The position numbers and the translations under genes are program-made. A DNA stretch of 5,385 nt from Campylobacterota bacterium (GTDB taxonomy: Bacteria > Campylobacterota > Campylobacteria > Campylobacterales > JAADDG01). The stretch is taken from positions 1 to 5,385 of the forward strand of contig JAADDG010000202.1 in assembly GCA_013154075.1 (NCBI GenBank). Direction: 5' to 3'. The notes below the pieces were generated by a model that saw only the letters and a program-made list of their open reading frames with translations, was not told the origin of the DNA and ran no database searches. Positions 1 to 5,385 of the stretch are shown here, piece after piece (the first letter of the stretch is position 1; every line of letters starts with the position of its first letter).

Positions 1-9
1 TTTTTTCAT
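1..9 (-). CDS. Possible start of next minus-strand gene (first 3 codons only)
   Basis: On the minus strand an ATG at 9-7 is followed by two AAA codons, so the product would begin Met-Lys-Lys, the usual opening of a signal peptide. A GGAG at 20-17 lies 7 bases upstream, which is good Shine-Dalgarno spacing. The ATG is out of frame with the pseudouridine synthase that is still open here, so the two genes would overlap and be translated from one mRNA. In Campylobacter I recall the corresponding synthase gene being followed by a fibronectin type III lipoprotein gene (FlpA), which would fit a Met-Lys-Lys start. That identity is inference, because only nine bases are visible. Confidence 0.4.
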
Positions 10-919
10 AAAAGGTCTCCGTATCAAAATATCTAAAAGCCGTCTCTTTAAAATCTTCAAAAAGAGGAGCTTTAAAAAGCATCGGTTGTTTCGTCCGAGG
101 ATGTATAAAATAGATAATATAAGCATGCAACATAATGCGATTTATTTTATCGCTTTTGCTCTTAAAACCGTATAAATGGTCCCCCAAAATATGTCTGGAC
201 AAAGATGAGAGATGAACTCGTATCTGGTGAGTTCTGCCGGTAAAGAGTTTTGCGGCTATTAGCTCTTTTTTGGACTTCTTTGACAAAAGAAGTTTAATAA
301 AAGCGCTTTTTGCCTCTCTTCCCGAAGGAACTATGCCCATTTTAAGCCTATTTTTCGGATTTCTTGCAATAGGTCTCTCCACTATCATATCCTCTTTTAA
401 AGGAAGATCTATAATAGATAGATAATAACGCCCCATACTTTTATCTTCAAGTTGTCTGGAAAGAGCCAAATGAGAATCGTTGTTTTTGGCTATTACCAAA
501 GCTCCGCTTGTCTCCTTATCTATTCTATGAACTATCCCGTGACGCTCTTTCGCCGCTAAAGTGGATAGAGAGATTCCTTTAGCCCTAAGCCAATCGACAA
601 CCGTAGGCTCTTTTACGCTTGGAGCCGGATGAACGGTAATAAAAGGAGGCTTGTTTATAACCAAAAGATTCTCATCTTCATAGATAATATCTATATCAAA
701 ATCCACATCTTTATACTCTTTATCCTCCTTCCTAGGCAAAGTTACAATAACTTTATCTCCCTCTTTTAATTTAAAACCGCTTTTTTTAATAACTTTGTCG
801 TTTACCTTAACTCCTACCTCTTTTATAAGGTTTTCGACCTGATTTCTCGGAACTTCGAGCTTGGATTGCAAAATCTTATCCAACCTCCCCTTCTCTTTAC
901 AAATAAAATCCATCTCCAT
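1..919 (-). CDS. RluA-family 23S rRNA/tRNA pseudouridine synthase, 3' end cut by window edge
   Basis: It converts specific uridines in structured RNA, most likely 23S rRNA, to pseudouridine in the cytoplasm. The reverse strand stays open from ATG at 919 to the window edge (306 codons, no stop). Residues about 11-62 form an S4 RNA-binding domain (GRLDKIL, then VKVNDKVIKKSG and LKEGDKV). The catalytic domain spans about 76-290. It contains the family signature HRIDKETSG at 131-139 with the catalytic aspartate D134, GRTHQIRVH at 228-236, GDHLYG at 246-251 and an LHA...HP block at 264-274. The S4 domain plus this core matches RluC/RluD-type enzymes of about 300-325 residues, so few residues are likely missing. 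The exact target cannot be told, hence no symbol. A second in-frame ATG at 913 is possible; 919 is preferred because a weak GAAAG lies 7 bases upstream, while 913 has no spaced ribosome site. The gene diverges from rodA and probably leads an operon continuing leftward. Confidence 0.93.
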   Translation of the reverse strand, partial: MEMDFICKEKGRLDKILQSKLEVPRNQVENLIKEVGVKVNDKVIKKSGFKLKEGDKVIVTLPRKEDKEYKDVDFDIDIIYEDENLLVINKPPFITVHPAPSVKEPTVVDWLRAKGISLSTLAAKERHGIVHRIDKETSGALVIAKNNDSHLALSRQLEDKSMGRYYLSIIDLPLKEDMIVERPIARNPKNRLKMGIVPSGREAKSAFIKLLLSKKSKKELIAAKLFTGRTHQIRVHLSSLSRHILGDHLYGFKSKSDKINRIMLHAYIIYFIHPRTKQPMLFKAPLFEDFKETAFRYFDTETFYEK

Positions 920-943
920 CCAAAAACTTTCAAATTAAAATTT

Positions 944-952
944 TGCTATAAT
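944..952 (+). promoter_or_regulatory. Extended -10 promoter for rodA
   Basis: TGCTATAAT: a perfect TATAAT at 947-952 preceded by TG at 944-945 and a TTTT run at 941-944. There is no convincing TTGACA at -35, which is the known pattern for sigma-70 promoters in Campylobacterota. The predicted transcription start is near 959, giving a leader of about 55 bases before the TTG start at 1015. Confidence 0.65.
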
Positions 953-956
953 CATA
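951..956 (-). promoter_or_regulatory. Candidate -10 of the pseudouridine synthase promoter
   Basis: Read on the minus strand, 956-951 is TATGAT, one mismatch from TATAAT. It lies 31 bases upstream of the ATG at 919. Because the neighbouring gene diverges, a promoter for this gene must lie in 920-1014, but this AT-rich stretch offers several alternatives and this one has no extended -10 TG. It overlaps the better plus-strand -10 at 947-952. Confidence 0.3.
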
Positions 957-1004
957 ATAAATTTAGATATTTTAAACTAAGCGTTTATATTCAAATCGCA
1001 AATC

Positions 1005-1009
1005 AAGGA
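1005..1009 (+). promoter_or_regulatory. Ribosome binding site that fixes the TTG start of rodA
   Basis: AAGGA, five bases before the TTG at 1015. No in-frame ATG occurs near the N-terminus; the first internal methionine codon is at residue 118, inside the membrane core. The site together with the expected RodA opening (IDRRVLSHFDF) therefore decides the TTG start. Confidence 0.7.
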
Positions 1010-1014
1010 TCAGT

Positions 1015-2127
1015 TTGCTTCAAATAGACAGAAGAGTTTTAAGCCATTTCGATTTTCTAATTCCCTTAATTATATTACCCATAATAATAACTTCTCACAT
1101 CTTAATAGGAGAGATAAATCCCACTTTAGCTCATAAACAAACCATCTATTTTATCATAGGAATAGGAGCTTTCTTACTATTTTTTATACTCCCTATAAGA
1201 AAATTCATCTGGATCGTACCGTTTTTTTATTGGTTTAATATTTTGCTGTTGGCTTTAGTAGATATCATAGGAGTTACGAAACTCGGAGCCACAAGATGGC
1301 TTGAAATTCCGTTTGTTCACTTCACTATCCAACCCTCCGAAATTTTCAAACCGTTTTTTATTTTAATGTTAGCATACTTAATAAAAAACGATCCTCCTCC
1401 TAAAGAAGGATATGATATAAAAAAATTCTTAAAATTTAGTTTCTATATTCTTTTACCTTTCTTTCTGATAGCCAAAGAACCGGATCTCGGAACGGCTATG
1501 ATACTTCTTTTTGTCGGATACGGAACGCTCTTTATAGTGGGCGTAAATAGAAAAATATGGATATCGATATTTATAATTATCGTAATTTCGGCTCCGATTC
1601 TATACAACTCCCTTCACGATTATCAGAAAAAAAGAATAGAAGCCTTCATCCACAACAAACCGAGCTACCACGTAAAACAGTCTCTAATCACCATAGGCTC
1701 GGGAGGACTTATTGGGAAAAAGAAAGAGGAAGCCACTCAAGCAAGATTCAAGTTTCTACCGATCGCCACAAGTGACTTCATTTTCTCATATTTTGTAGAA
1801 AGATTCGGATTTTGGGGTGCTCTGACTTTAATATCGGCTTACGCTCTTTTGATAATACATCTGCTTATAACCAATTACAAACTGAAAGGAGACTATCTGG
1901 CCTCGGTAAGCGTAAGTGCTCTTGCGCTGATGATATTTTTCTATATGAGTATAAATATAGCTATGACTATAGGCTTATCTCCGGTAGTGGGAGTGCCTTT
2001 ACCCTTTTTTAGTTACGGAGGAAGTAGTTTTATTACCTTTATGATGCTGTTTGGCATAGTGGAGAATATGCTTGCGTTTAGATTCGATTCTCTATACGAA
2101 TCAATTCACTATAGATTTGGGAAATAA
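1015..2127 (+). CDS. rodA: RodA, SEDS-family peptidoglycan glycosyltransferase (cell elongation)
   Basis: An integral inner-membrane enzyme that polymerises lipid II into glycan strands; with PBP2 and MreB-associated proteins it drives elongation of the rod-shaped wall. The 370 residues match the usual RodA length. About ten hydrophobic segments are visible (roughly 12-32, 43-60, 64-84, 104-123, 140-153, 157-176, 180-199, 263-288, 295-318, 335-356). Family blocks appear in order: TRWLEIPF (93-100), QPSEIFK (106-112), EPDLGTA (155-161), FLPIATSDFIF (247-257) and GLSPVVGVPLPFFSYGGSS (320-338). D254 in SDFIF corresponds to the aspartate reported as essential in SEDS polymerases. The N-terminal IDRRVLSHFDF and the short cytoplasmic ends fit RodA rather than FtsW. 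It starts with TTG behind AAGGA. No PBP2 gene is adjacent in this window; the gene seems to be transcribed alone from the extended -10 at 944-952. No terminator hairpin is evident after its stop, so some read-through into the tRNA gene is possible. Confidence 0.95.
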   Translation: MLQIDRRVLSHFDFLIPLIILPIIITSHILIGEINPTLAHKQTIYFIIGIGAFLLFFILPIRKFIWIVPFFYWFNILLLALVDIIGVTKLGATRWLEIPFVHFTIQPSEIFKPFFILMLAYLIKNDPPPKEGYDIKKFLKFSFYILLPFFLIAKEPDLGTAMILLFVGYGTLFIVGVNRKIWISIFIIIVISAPILYNSLHDYQKKRIEAFIHNKPSYHVKQSLITIGSGGLIGKKKEEATQARFKFLPIATSDFIFSYFVERFGFWGALTLISAYALLIIHLLITNYKLKGDYLASVSVSALALMIFFYMSINIAMTIGLSPVVGVPLPFFSYGGSSFITFMMLFGIVENMLAFRFDSLYESIHYRFGK

Positions 2128-2153
2128 CTTTTAAAGATAAATTAAGATTTAAT

Positions 2154-2162
2154 TGATATAAT
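2154..2162 (+). promoter_or_regulatory. Extended -10 promoter for the tRNA gene
   Basis: TGATATAAT, a perfect TATAAT at 2157-2162 with an extended TG. The predicted start is near 2169-2170, about 10 bases before the mature tRNA 5' end. It sits in the 52-base gap after rodA, so the tRNA need not depend on rodA transcription. Confidence 0.6.
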
Positions 2163-2179
2163 TCTCTTCTCAAAATCAA

Positions 2180-2256
2180 GGGTCTTTAGCTCAGCTGGTT
2201 AGAGCACTCGGCTCATAACCGAGTGGTCGTAGGTTCGAGTCCTACAAGACCCACCA
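2180..2256 (+). tRNA. tRNA with CAU anticodon (tRNA-Ile2 or elongator tRNA-Met)
   Basis: A complete 77-base cloverleaf with an encoded CCA end. The acceptor stem GGGTCTT (2180-2186) pairs fully with AAGACCC (2246-2252), followed by discriminator A and CCA at 2254-2256. The anticodon stem CTCGG (2207-2211) pairs with CCGAG (2219-2223) around the loop CTCATAA, placing anticodon CAT at 2214-2216. The T arm is GTAGG/TTCGAGT/CCTAC. Position 1 pairs with 72 and the anticodon stem lacks the three consecutive G-C pairs of initiators, so it is not tRNA-fMet. The variable and T arms (GGTCGTAGGTTCGAGTCC) and the GGCTCATAACC anticodon arm resemble, from memory, the Bacillus tRNA-Ile2 whose C34 is changed to lysidine by TilS to read AUA. 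An elongator Met identity is the standard software call and cannot be excluded by eye. Confidence 0.95.
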
Positions 2257-2490
2257 TCCCCTTTGTGTGTAAAATCTAAACTCCCGTCAATTTTTTAATC
2301 CTTCTTTTTATATTTATTTTAGCAATAATTCTTCAGCTGTTTAAATTCAATCACCAAGCTAAATCGTATGTAAAAAAATTATTATCTTATTTTACTTTAT
2401 TTTTTGAGTTTATTTATCTATTAAAAGAGACATAATTTTGTAAATTTAATTTTTCGTTGAACCAAAATTTAATGAAAAATATATTTTTTT

Positions 2491-2499
2491 TGTTATAAA
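2491..2499 (+). promoter_or_regulatory. Extended -10 promoter for the large propeller/DUF4214 gene
   Basis: TGTTATAAA with TATAAA at 2494-2499 and TG at 2491-2492, preceded by a run of T (2484-2491). The transcription start would be near 2506, giving a leader of about 30 bases that contains the ribosome site. As at the other promoters here, no -35 is visible. Confidence 0.6.
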
Positions 2500-2522
2500 A
2501 TGATTCCTACGTAAAATTTATA

Positions 2523-2528
2523 AAGGAG
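2523..2528 (+). promoter_or_regulatory. Strong Shine-Dalgarno of the large gene
   Basis: AAGGAG with 7 bases to the ATG at 2536. It is the best ribosome binding site in the window and suggests efficient translation. It also fixes the start, which opens directly into a signal peptide. Confidence 0.8.
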
Positions 2529-2535
2529 AGCAACA

Positions 2536-5145
2536 ATGAAAATTTCTTTATCTAAAGTGTTGATATCGGCTCTTATAACCGCTTCGACATTGACGGCAGC
2601 CGATATTACGCTTAATAAAGCCGGATATTTCGGTGAGCTTCATTATGATGCAAAATCTACTGACAACTATATATACACGGCAACAAGCAGCGGTATGGTG
2701 GTTTTGGACAGAAGTAATCTCGCAAATCCCGTATTTGCAGGAAAATATAAAACTAAAGAGGATGTTTTATCGATAGCTTTGAAAGGAAACACCGCTCTTT
2801 TAGCCGTAGGCAAATCGGGTCTTCATATAGTGGACGTATCGGACGTAAACAATTTAATCCCTTTAGCGGTAATAAAAACGGGAGGAGAAGTAAAAGACGT
2901 TACGATAAACGGTGATTTCGCATATATAGCGGACGCAACCAACGGAGTGTTTTCATACTCTCTTTTAGATCCTACAAACGTGACTCAAATGGGACAATTG
3001 GCCGCTTCAAAAGCAAGAGCGGTAGCAAGCAGCGGAAACTACCTATACGCAGCCACAGCCGACGGGATAAAAGTAATAAACATCTCCAATCCGGCATCTC
3101 TAAACGAAATAGCCACTATTCCTAACACTACGGCACAAGATCTTTTTATAAAAGGAGACGAACTTTACACCGCAAACGGACAAGACGGAATAAAAGTCTA
3201 CGATATCAGCGATCCTACGAATCCTACCGAAATAGCGGATAAAAGCGTAACCGAAGAACTTTGGAACTCTAAGGGTGTGGCTATAGAAGACGCTTTAGTT
3301 TTTGCCGCAAACGGTCCTGCAGGAATAGCGGTTCTTAATGAAGGAAACTTACTAAAAAGAGCCGATCTTCCTATAAACGGAACGGCTTATAAATTCAACA
3401 CTCTAAATAGAGAGGGTTTTATAGGACTATCCGGAGGTGCAAGCGGATTTGGAGTAATAGACTATAGAAAATTAACCGACGACAACGCTTCAAACGACTC
3501 CCTATCCATAGGAGCGAAATACGCCACGGTAGGTATGCCGGAGAAAACCACCATAAAAGGAAACACCCTATACGTAGCGGACGAAAACGGAGGTTTGCAA
3601 ATCTTGGATATCACGGATCCGGCTAATCCTTCAAGAGTGGGAGGAGTAAATTTCGGATGTAGAGCTACGGCCGTTGAGGTAAACGATGACGAGAGTAAAG
3701 CTTACGTAACGGACGTATGTATGGGACTGTTTGCCGTAGATATAAGCGACAAAGAGGATCCTAAAGTTATAGAAAGCTCCGTAACACCTATGCCAAATCA
3801 AGCGGAAGCGAGAGATGTGAAAATAAAAGGTCAATACGCCTACGTAGCAAGCAGAACCGAAGGACTTCAAATAATAGACATTTCAAATCCGGATAATTTC
3901 GTAATGGTAGGAAGTTACGATACTCCCGGAAAAGCTTTGGCATTGGATATAGACGGCAATTATGCATATATCGCCGATGAAAACGAAACTCTACAAATCA
4001 TAAATATAGAAGATCCGGCCAATCCGACACTTGCCGGAAGCTATCAAAGCGGATACTCTCACGATATCAAAGTCGTAGACGGCAAAGCTTATATCGCAAA
4101 CTACACTTTCGGTCTTCAAATAGTTGACGTATCGGATCCGACAAATCCGAAACTTCTCGGAACATACGATTTCGATCCGGAAACTTCGGAAGATAGAGCG
4201 AGCGGAATAGACGTAAGCGGAGATTACGCTTATGTAGCATATAACGACCTTGGTGTAAAAGTGATAGATATATCAACCCCTTCCAATCCTACATTGGCCG
4301 CTCAAATCAAATTGGACGGAGTAGTTAGAAAAATAACCGTAAACGGAGATTATATTTACGCCTCCGATCAAGGAAGAGGAATAGACGTTCTAACTACCGC
4401 CACTTTAGGGCCTAAAGAGTCTTTCGTATCGAGACTTTACAGATATATGTTAAACAGTACATATGATGACGAAGGTATGAAATATTGGGTGGGAGAACTA
4501 AATAACGGAAAAAGCGCACTCGATATAGCGGAACAGTTCTTCTTCTCGGATCAATTTAGAGACGAACATCTAAACGATGAAGATTTCGTAAAAAGGTTAT
4601 ACTGGACATTCCTAAACAGAGATCCTCAAGAGGATATGGAAGGTGTAAATTATTGGAAAAGTCTGATAGAGGACAAAGGATACAGCAGACTATTGGTTCT
4701 ATACGGAATAGCTTTCTCGGATGAGTTCAAACAACTTGCGGAAGAGGCGGGAATTACTCCATATAACTCTCAAAACAAACTAAAAGCGTTTCTTGAAAGA
4801 CTATATGCATTGGTTATGACAAGACCTCAAGACGAATACGGCAAAACTTACGATCCGGAAGGATTGAAATATTGGATGAACGTACTGCAAAATCAAGAAA
4901 AAACAGCCGGAGACGTAGTCAAAGACTTCTATAACGCTCCCGAATTTACATCCAAAAACCTAAGCGATCCTGAATTCGTTAAAAACGCATACTACGCAAT
5001 TATGGGAAGAGAGCCGGATGCGACGGGACTAAACTACTGGATAAGCCAACTTGCTCAAATCTCAAGAAACGATCTGTTGGATCAATTTATCCATTCGGAA
5101 GAGTTCCAAAAATATGCCGAAGAGTACGGTATAAAACCTTTCTAA
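2536..5145 (+). CDS. Exported LVIVD-repeat beta-propeller protein with C-terminal DUF4214 modules
   Basis: Function unknown; likely a secreted or surface scaffold, adhesion or binding protein. Residues 1-22 form a Sec signal peptide (basic Lys2 and Lys7, hydrophobic VLISALITA, cleavage likely after Ala21 or Ala22). Residues about 45-625 hold 14 repeats of 40-49 residues resembling LVIVD (PF08309), with a GDYAYVAD-type strand then GLQIVDISDPxNP. The G(L/I)xVxD cores begin near 53, 95, 137, 177, 218, 263, 304, 353, 397, 443, 485, 526, 573 and 614; units 6, 7 and 14 are degenerate. Residues 630-869 hold four DUF4214-like helical modules (starts 630, 684, 752, 814) with the pattern FVxRLYxxxLxRxPD, GLxYW and FxxSxEF. 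The only two cysteines, C375 and C395, lie in repeat 8. The protein looks rich in Asp, Asn and Gly. It has no membrane anchor, lipobox or sorting motif. It is monocistronic, with its own promoter and terminator. Domain calls are by eye; the fold is family knowledge and the role is inference. Confidence 0.9.
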   Translation: MKISLSKVLISALITASTLTAADITLNKAGYFGELHYDAKSTDNYIYTATSSGMVVLDRSNLANPVFAGKYKTKEDVLSIALKGNTALLAVGKSGLHIVDVSDVNNLIPLAVIKTGGEVKDVTINGDFAYIADATNGVFSYSLLDPTNVTQMGQLAASKARAVASSGNYLYAATADGIKVINISNPASLNEIATIPNTTAQDLFIKGDELYTANGQDGIKVYDISDPTNPTEIADKSVTEELWNSKGVAIEDALVFAANGPAGIAVLNEGNLLKRADLPINGTAYKFNTLNREGFIGLSGGASGFGVIDYRKLTDDNASNDSLSIGAKYATVGMPEKTTIKGNTLYVADENGGLQILDITDPANPSRVGGVNFGCRATAVEVNDDESKAYVTDVCMGLFAVDISDKEDPKVIESSVTPMPNQAEARDVKIKGQYAYVASRTEGLQIIDISNPDNFVMVGSYDTPGKALALDIDGNYAYIADENETLQIINIEDPANPTLAGSYQSGYSHDIKVVDGKAYIANYTFGLQIVDVSDPTNPKLLGTYDFDPETSEDRASGIDVSGDYAYVAYNDLGVKVIDISTPSNPTLAAQIKLDGVVRKITVNGDYIYASDQGRGIDVLTTATLGPKESFVSRLYRYMLNSTYDDEGMKYWVGELNNGKSALDIAEQFFFSDQFRDEHLNDEDFVKRLYWTFLNRDPQEDMEGVNYWKSLIEDKGYSRLLVLYGIAFSDEFKQLAEEAGITPYNSQNKLKAFLERLYALVMTRPQDEYGKTYDPEGLKYWMNVLQNQEKTAGDVVKDFYNAPEFTSKNLSDPEFVKNAYYAIMGREPDATGLNYWISQLAQISRNDLLDQFIHSEEFQKYAEEYGIKPF
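2692..4410 (+). repeat. Protein-level tandem repeat: 14 LVIVD-type propeller units
   Basis: This stretch encodes residues 53-625 of the large protein. Cores of units 1-7 lie at 2692-3522 and of units 8-14 at 3592-4410, separated by a longer spacer rich in Asp, Asn and Ser (residues about 313-325). Units diverge at the codon level (for example GATCCTACGAATCCT against GATCCGACAAATCCG for Asp-Pro-Thr-Asn-Pro), so the duplications are old and kept by selection on protein sequence. Confidence 0.75.
4423..5142 (+). repeat. Duplicated pair of DUF4214-type modules
   Basis: It encodes residues 630-869. Modules A and B (630-743) and C and D (752-869) look like two copies of one unit of about 115 residues. 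Each begins F(V/L)xRLY, passes a second FVKxxY...GxNYW, and ends AEExGIxP plus an aromatic: AEEAGITPY at 735-743 and AEEYGIKPF at 861-869. The likeness is at protein level; DNA identity is low. Confidence 0.7.
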
Positions 5146-5158
5146 TCCATTTTTTATC

Positions 5159-5184
5159 AAAGAGGGAATTTTTTCCCTCTTTTT
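5159..5184 (+). terminator. Intrinsic terminator after the large gene
   Basis: AAAGAGGGAA (5159-5168) pairs with TTCCCTCTTT (5173-5182) as a 10-base-pair stem around a TTTT loop, with a T run (5180-5184). It lies 13 bases after the stop codon and should end the transcript cleanly. An A-rich left flank is short, so it is mainly a plus-strand terminator. Confidence 0.85.
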
Positions 5185-5238
5185 ACTTCCATATTTCCGC
5201 ATAACTTTTATATTTCAAATACCATTTTACTTTTATTA

Positions 5239-5247
5239 TGCTACAAT
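5239..5247 (+). promoter_or_regulatory. Extended -10 promoter for the lipoprotein gene
   Basis: TGCTACAAT, one mismatch from TATAAT at 5242-5247 with TG at 5239-5240 and T-rich DNA upstream. The transcription start is expected near 5254, leaving a leader of about 22 bases that includes AGGA at 5264-5267, 8 bases before the ATG. Confidence 0.55.
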
Positions 5248-5275
5248 AATTATTATAGCTCTTAGGATTTATACA

Positions 5276-5385
5276 ATGTTAAGCTTTATTAAAACAACTC
5301 CCTTAATTCTATTATCCATTCTCATTATCTTAACCGGTTGTGGCAATGAACAATCTTTGCTAAAAAATAGAGTGATTCTAAATAG
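5276..5385 (+). CDS. Putative lipoprotein, N-terminal 36 residues only (cut by window edge)
   Basis: ATG at 5276-5278 sits 8 bases after AGGA and stays open to the edge (36 codons plus two bases). The product begins with MLSFIK, then a hydrophobic stretch (LILLSILIIL, 10-19) and the lipobox LTGC with Cys22, followed by GNEQS. This is a type II (lipoprotein) signal peptide: after export Cys22 would be lipidated and signal peptidase II would cut before it. Residue 23 is Gly, not Asp, so inner-membrane retention is not indicated. No functional domain is visible, so the role is unknown. It lies downstream of the terminator at 5159-5184 and has its own promoter, so it is not in an operon with the large gene. 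Confidence 0.8.
   Translation, partial: MLSFIKTTPLILLSILIILTGCGNEQSLLKNRVILN

Larger units (their letters stand above)
2257..2535. other. AT-rich intergenic region without a gene
   Basis: This 279-base stretch has no plausible open reading frame on either strand. It is strongly AT-rich, with T tracts around 2294-2330 and 2389-2406. No convincing terminator hairpin follows the tRNA. Its right end contains the promoter and ribosome site of the following large gene. AAATTTAAT occurs twice (2442-2450 and 2465-2473), and a 7-base inverted pair ATTTTTC/GAAAAAT lies at 2449-2455 and 2474-2480. In such AT-rich DNA these may be chance. Confidence 0.6.

Noticed and set aside
1557..1775. Open frame of 72 codons in another frame inside rodA
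   Set aside because: It lies wholly inside the well-supported RodA coding frame, has a low-complexity basic product with no family features, and no ribosome binding site.
1812..2012. Open frame of 66 codons in another frame inside rodA
   Set aside because: A shadow of the RodA frame; no recognisable motif or translation signal.
1015..2127. Identification as FtsW instead of RodA
   Set aside because: Both are SEDS proteins, but the N-terminal IDRRVLSHFDF, the length of 370 and the GVPLPFFSYGGSS ending with ENMLAFR fit RodA better; no division gene is adjacent.
2128..2179. Terminator after rodA
   Set aside because: No GC-containing hairpin followed by a T run is present; only AT-rich sequence and the tRNA promoter.
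2180..2256. Initiator tRNA-fMet
   Set aside because: Bases 1 and 72 pair (G-C) and the anticodon stem lacks the three consecutive G-C pairs typical of initiators.
2472..2498. Tiny open frame ATG to TAA (8 codons, hydrophobic) upstream of the large gene
   Set aside because: It overlaps the predicted -10 element and so would not be on the transcript; no ribosome site.
3631..3870. Minus-strand open frame opposite the propeller repeats
   Set aside because: Arises from the repetitive codon pattern of the sense gene; no promoter, ribosome site or family likeness.
4067..4276. Minus-strand open frame opposite the propeller repeats
   Set aside because: Same reason: antisense shadow of a repeat-coding gene with an arginine- and leucine-rich product.
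2692..4410. CRISPR array or DNA-level tandem repeat
   Set aside because: Repeats are visible in the protein but not as identical DNA units; the reading frame is open throughout and codons differ between units.
5116..5142. C-terminal phenylalanine as an outer-membrane barrel insertion signal
   Set aside because: The C-terminal modules are helical and hydrophilic, with no alternating amphipathic strands, so a barrel is not supported.

Overview
The window looks like a low-GC chromosomal segment from Campylobacterota (the former Epsilonproteobacteria). Three things point there. The putative promoters have a strong extended -10 (TGnTATAAT type) with T-rich DNA upstream and no clear -35. A RodA-type protein carries an FLPIATSDFIF motif. 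An RluA-family pseudouridine synthase gene diverges from rodA, an arrangement I recall from Campylobacter genomes. The genus cannot be fixed from the sequence; a vent or sediment lineage is a guess based only on the large LVIVD/DUF4214 protein.

Layout: 1-919 (minus) is a pseudouridine synthase gene whose 3' end runs off the left edge. Its last visible bases seem to overlap the start of a further minus-strand gene (ATG at 9-7 with a well-placed GGAG). A 95-base divergent intergenic region (920-1014) carries the promoter for rodA (1015-2127, plus, TTG start) and presumably the one for the synthase. A tRNA gene with a CAU anticodon (2180-2256) follows rodA, with its own extended -10. An AT-rich gap of 279 bases (2257-2535) holds only a promoter and ribosome binding site. 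Next is one long gene (2536-5145) for a predicted exported protein with a signal peptide, 14 beta-propeller-type (LVIVD) repeats and four C-terminal DUF4214-type helical modules. A strong intrinsic terminator (5159-5184) closes it. The right edge carries the first 36 codons of a lipoprotein gene (from 5276) with its own promoter.

Functionally these are mostly independent units. The synthase modifies RNA, RodA polymerises peptidoglycan for cell elongation, and the tRNA serves translation. The 869-residue protein is the accessory and least understood element: it looks like an exported adhesion, scaffold or surface-layer-associated protein, but its partner is unknown. No CRISPR array, insertion sequence, phage or defence system is visible.
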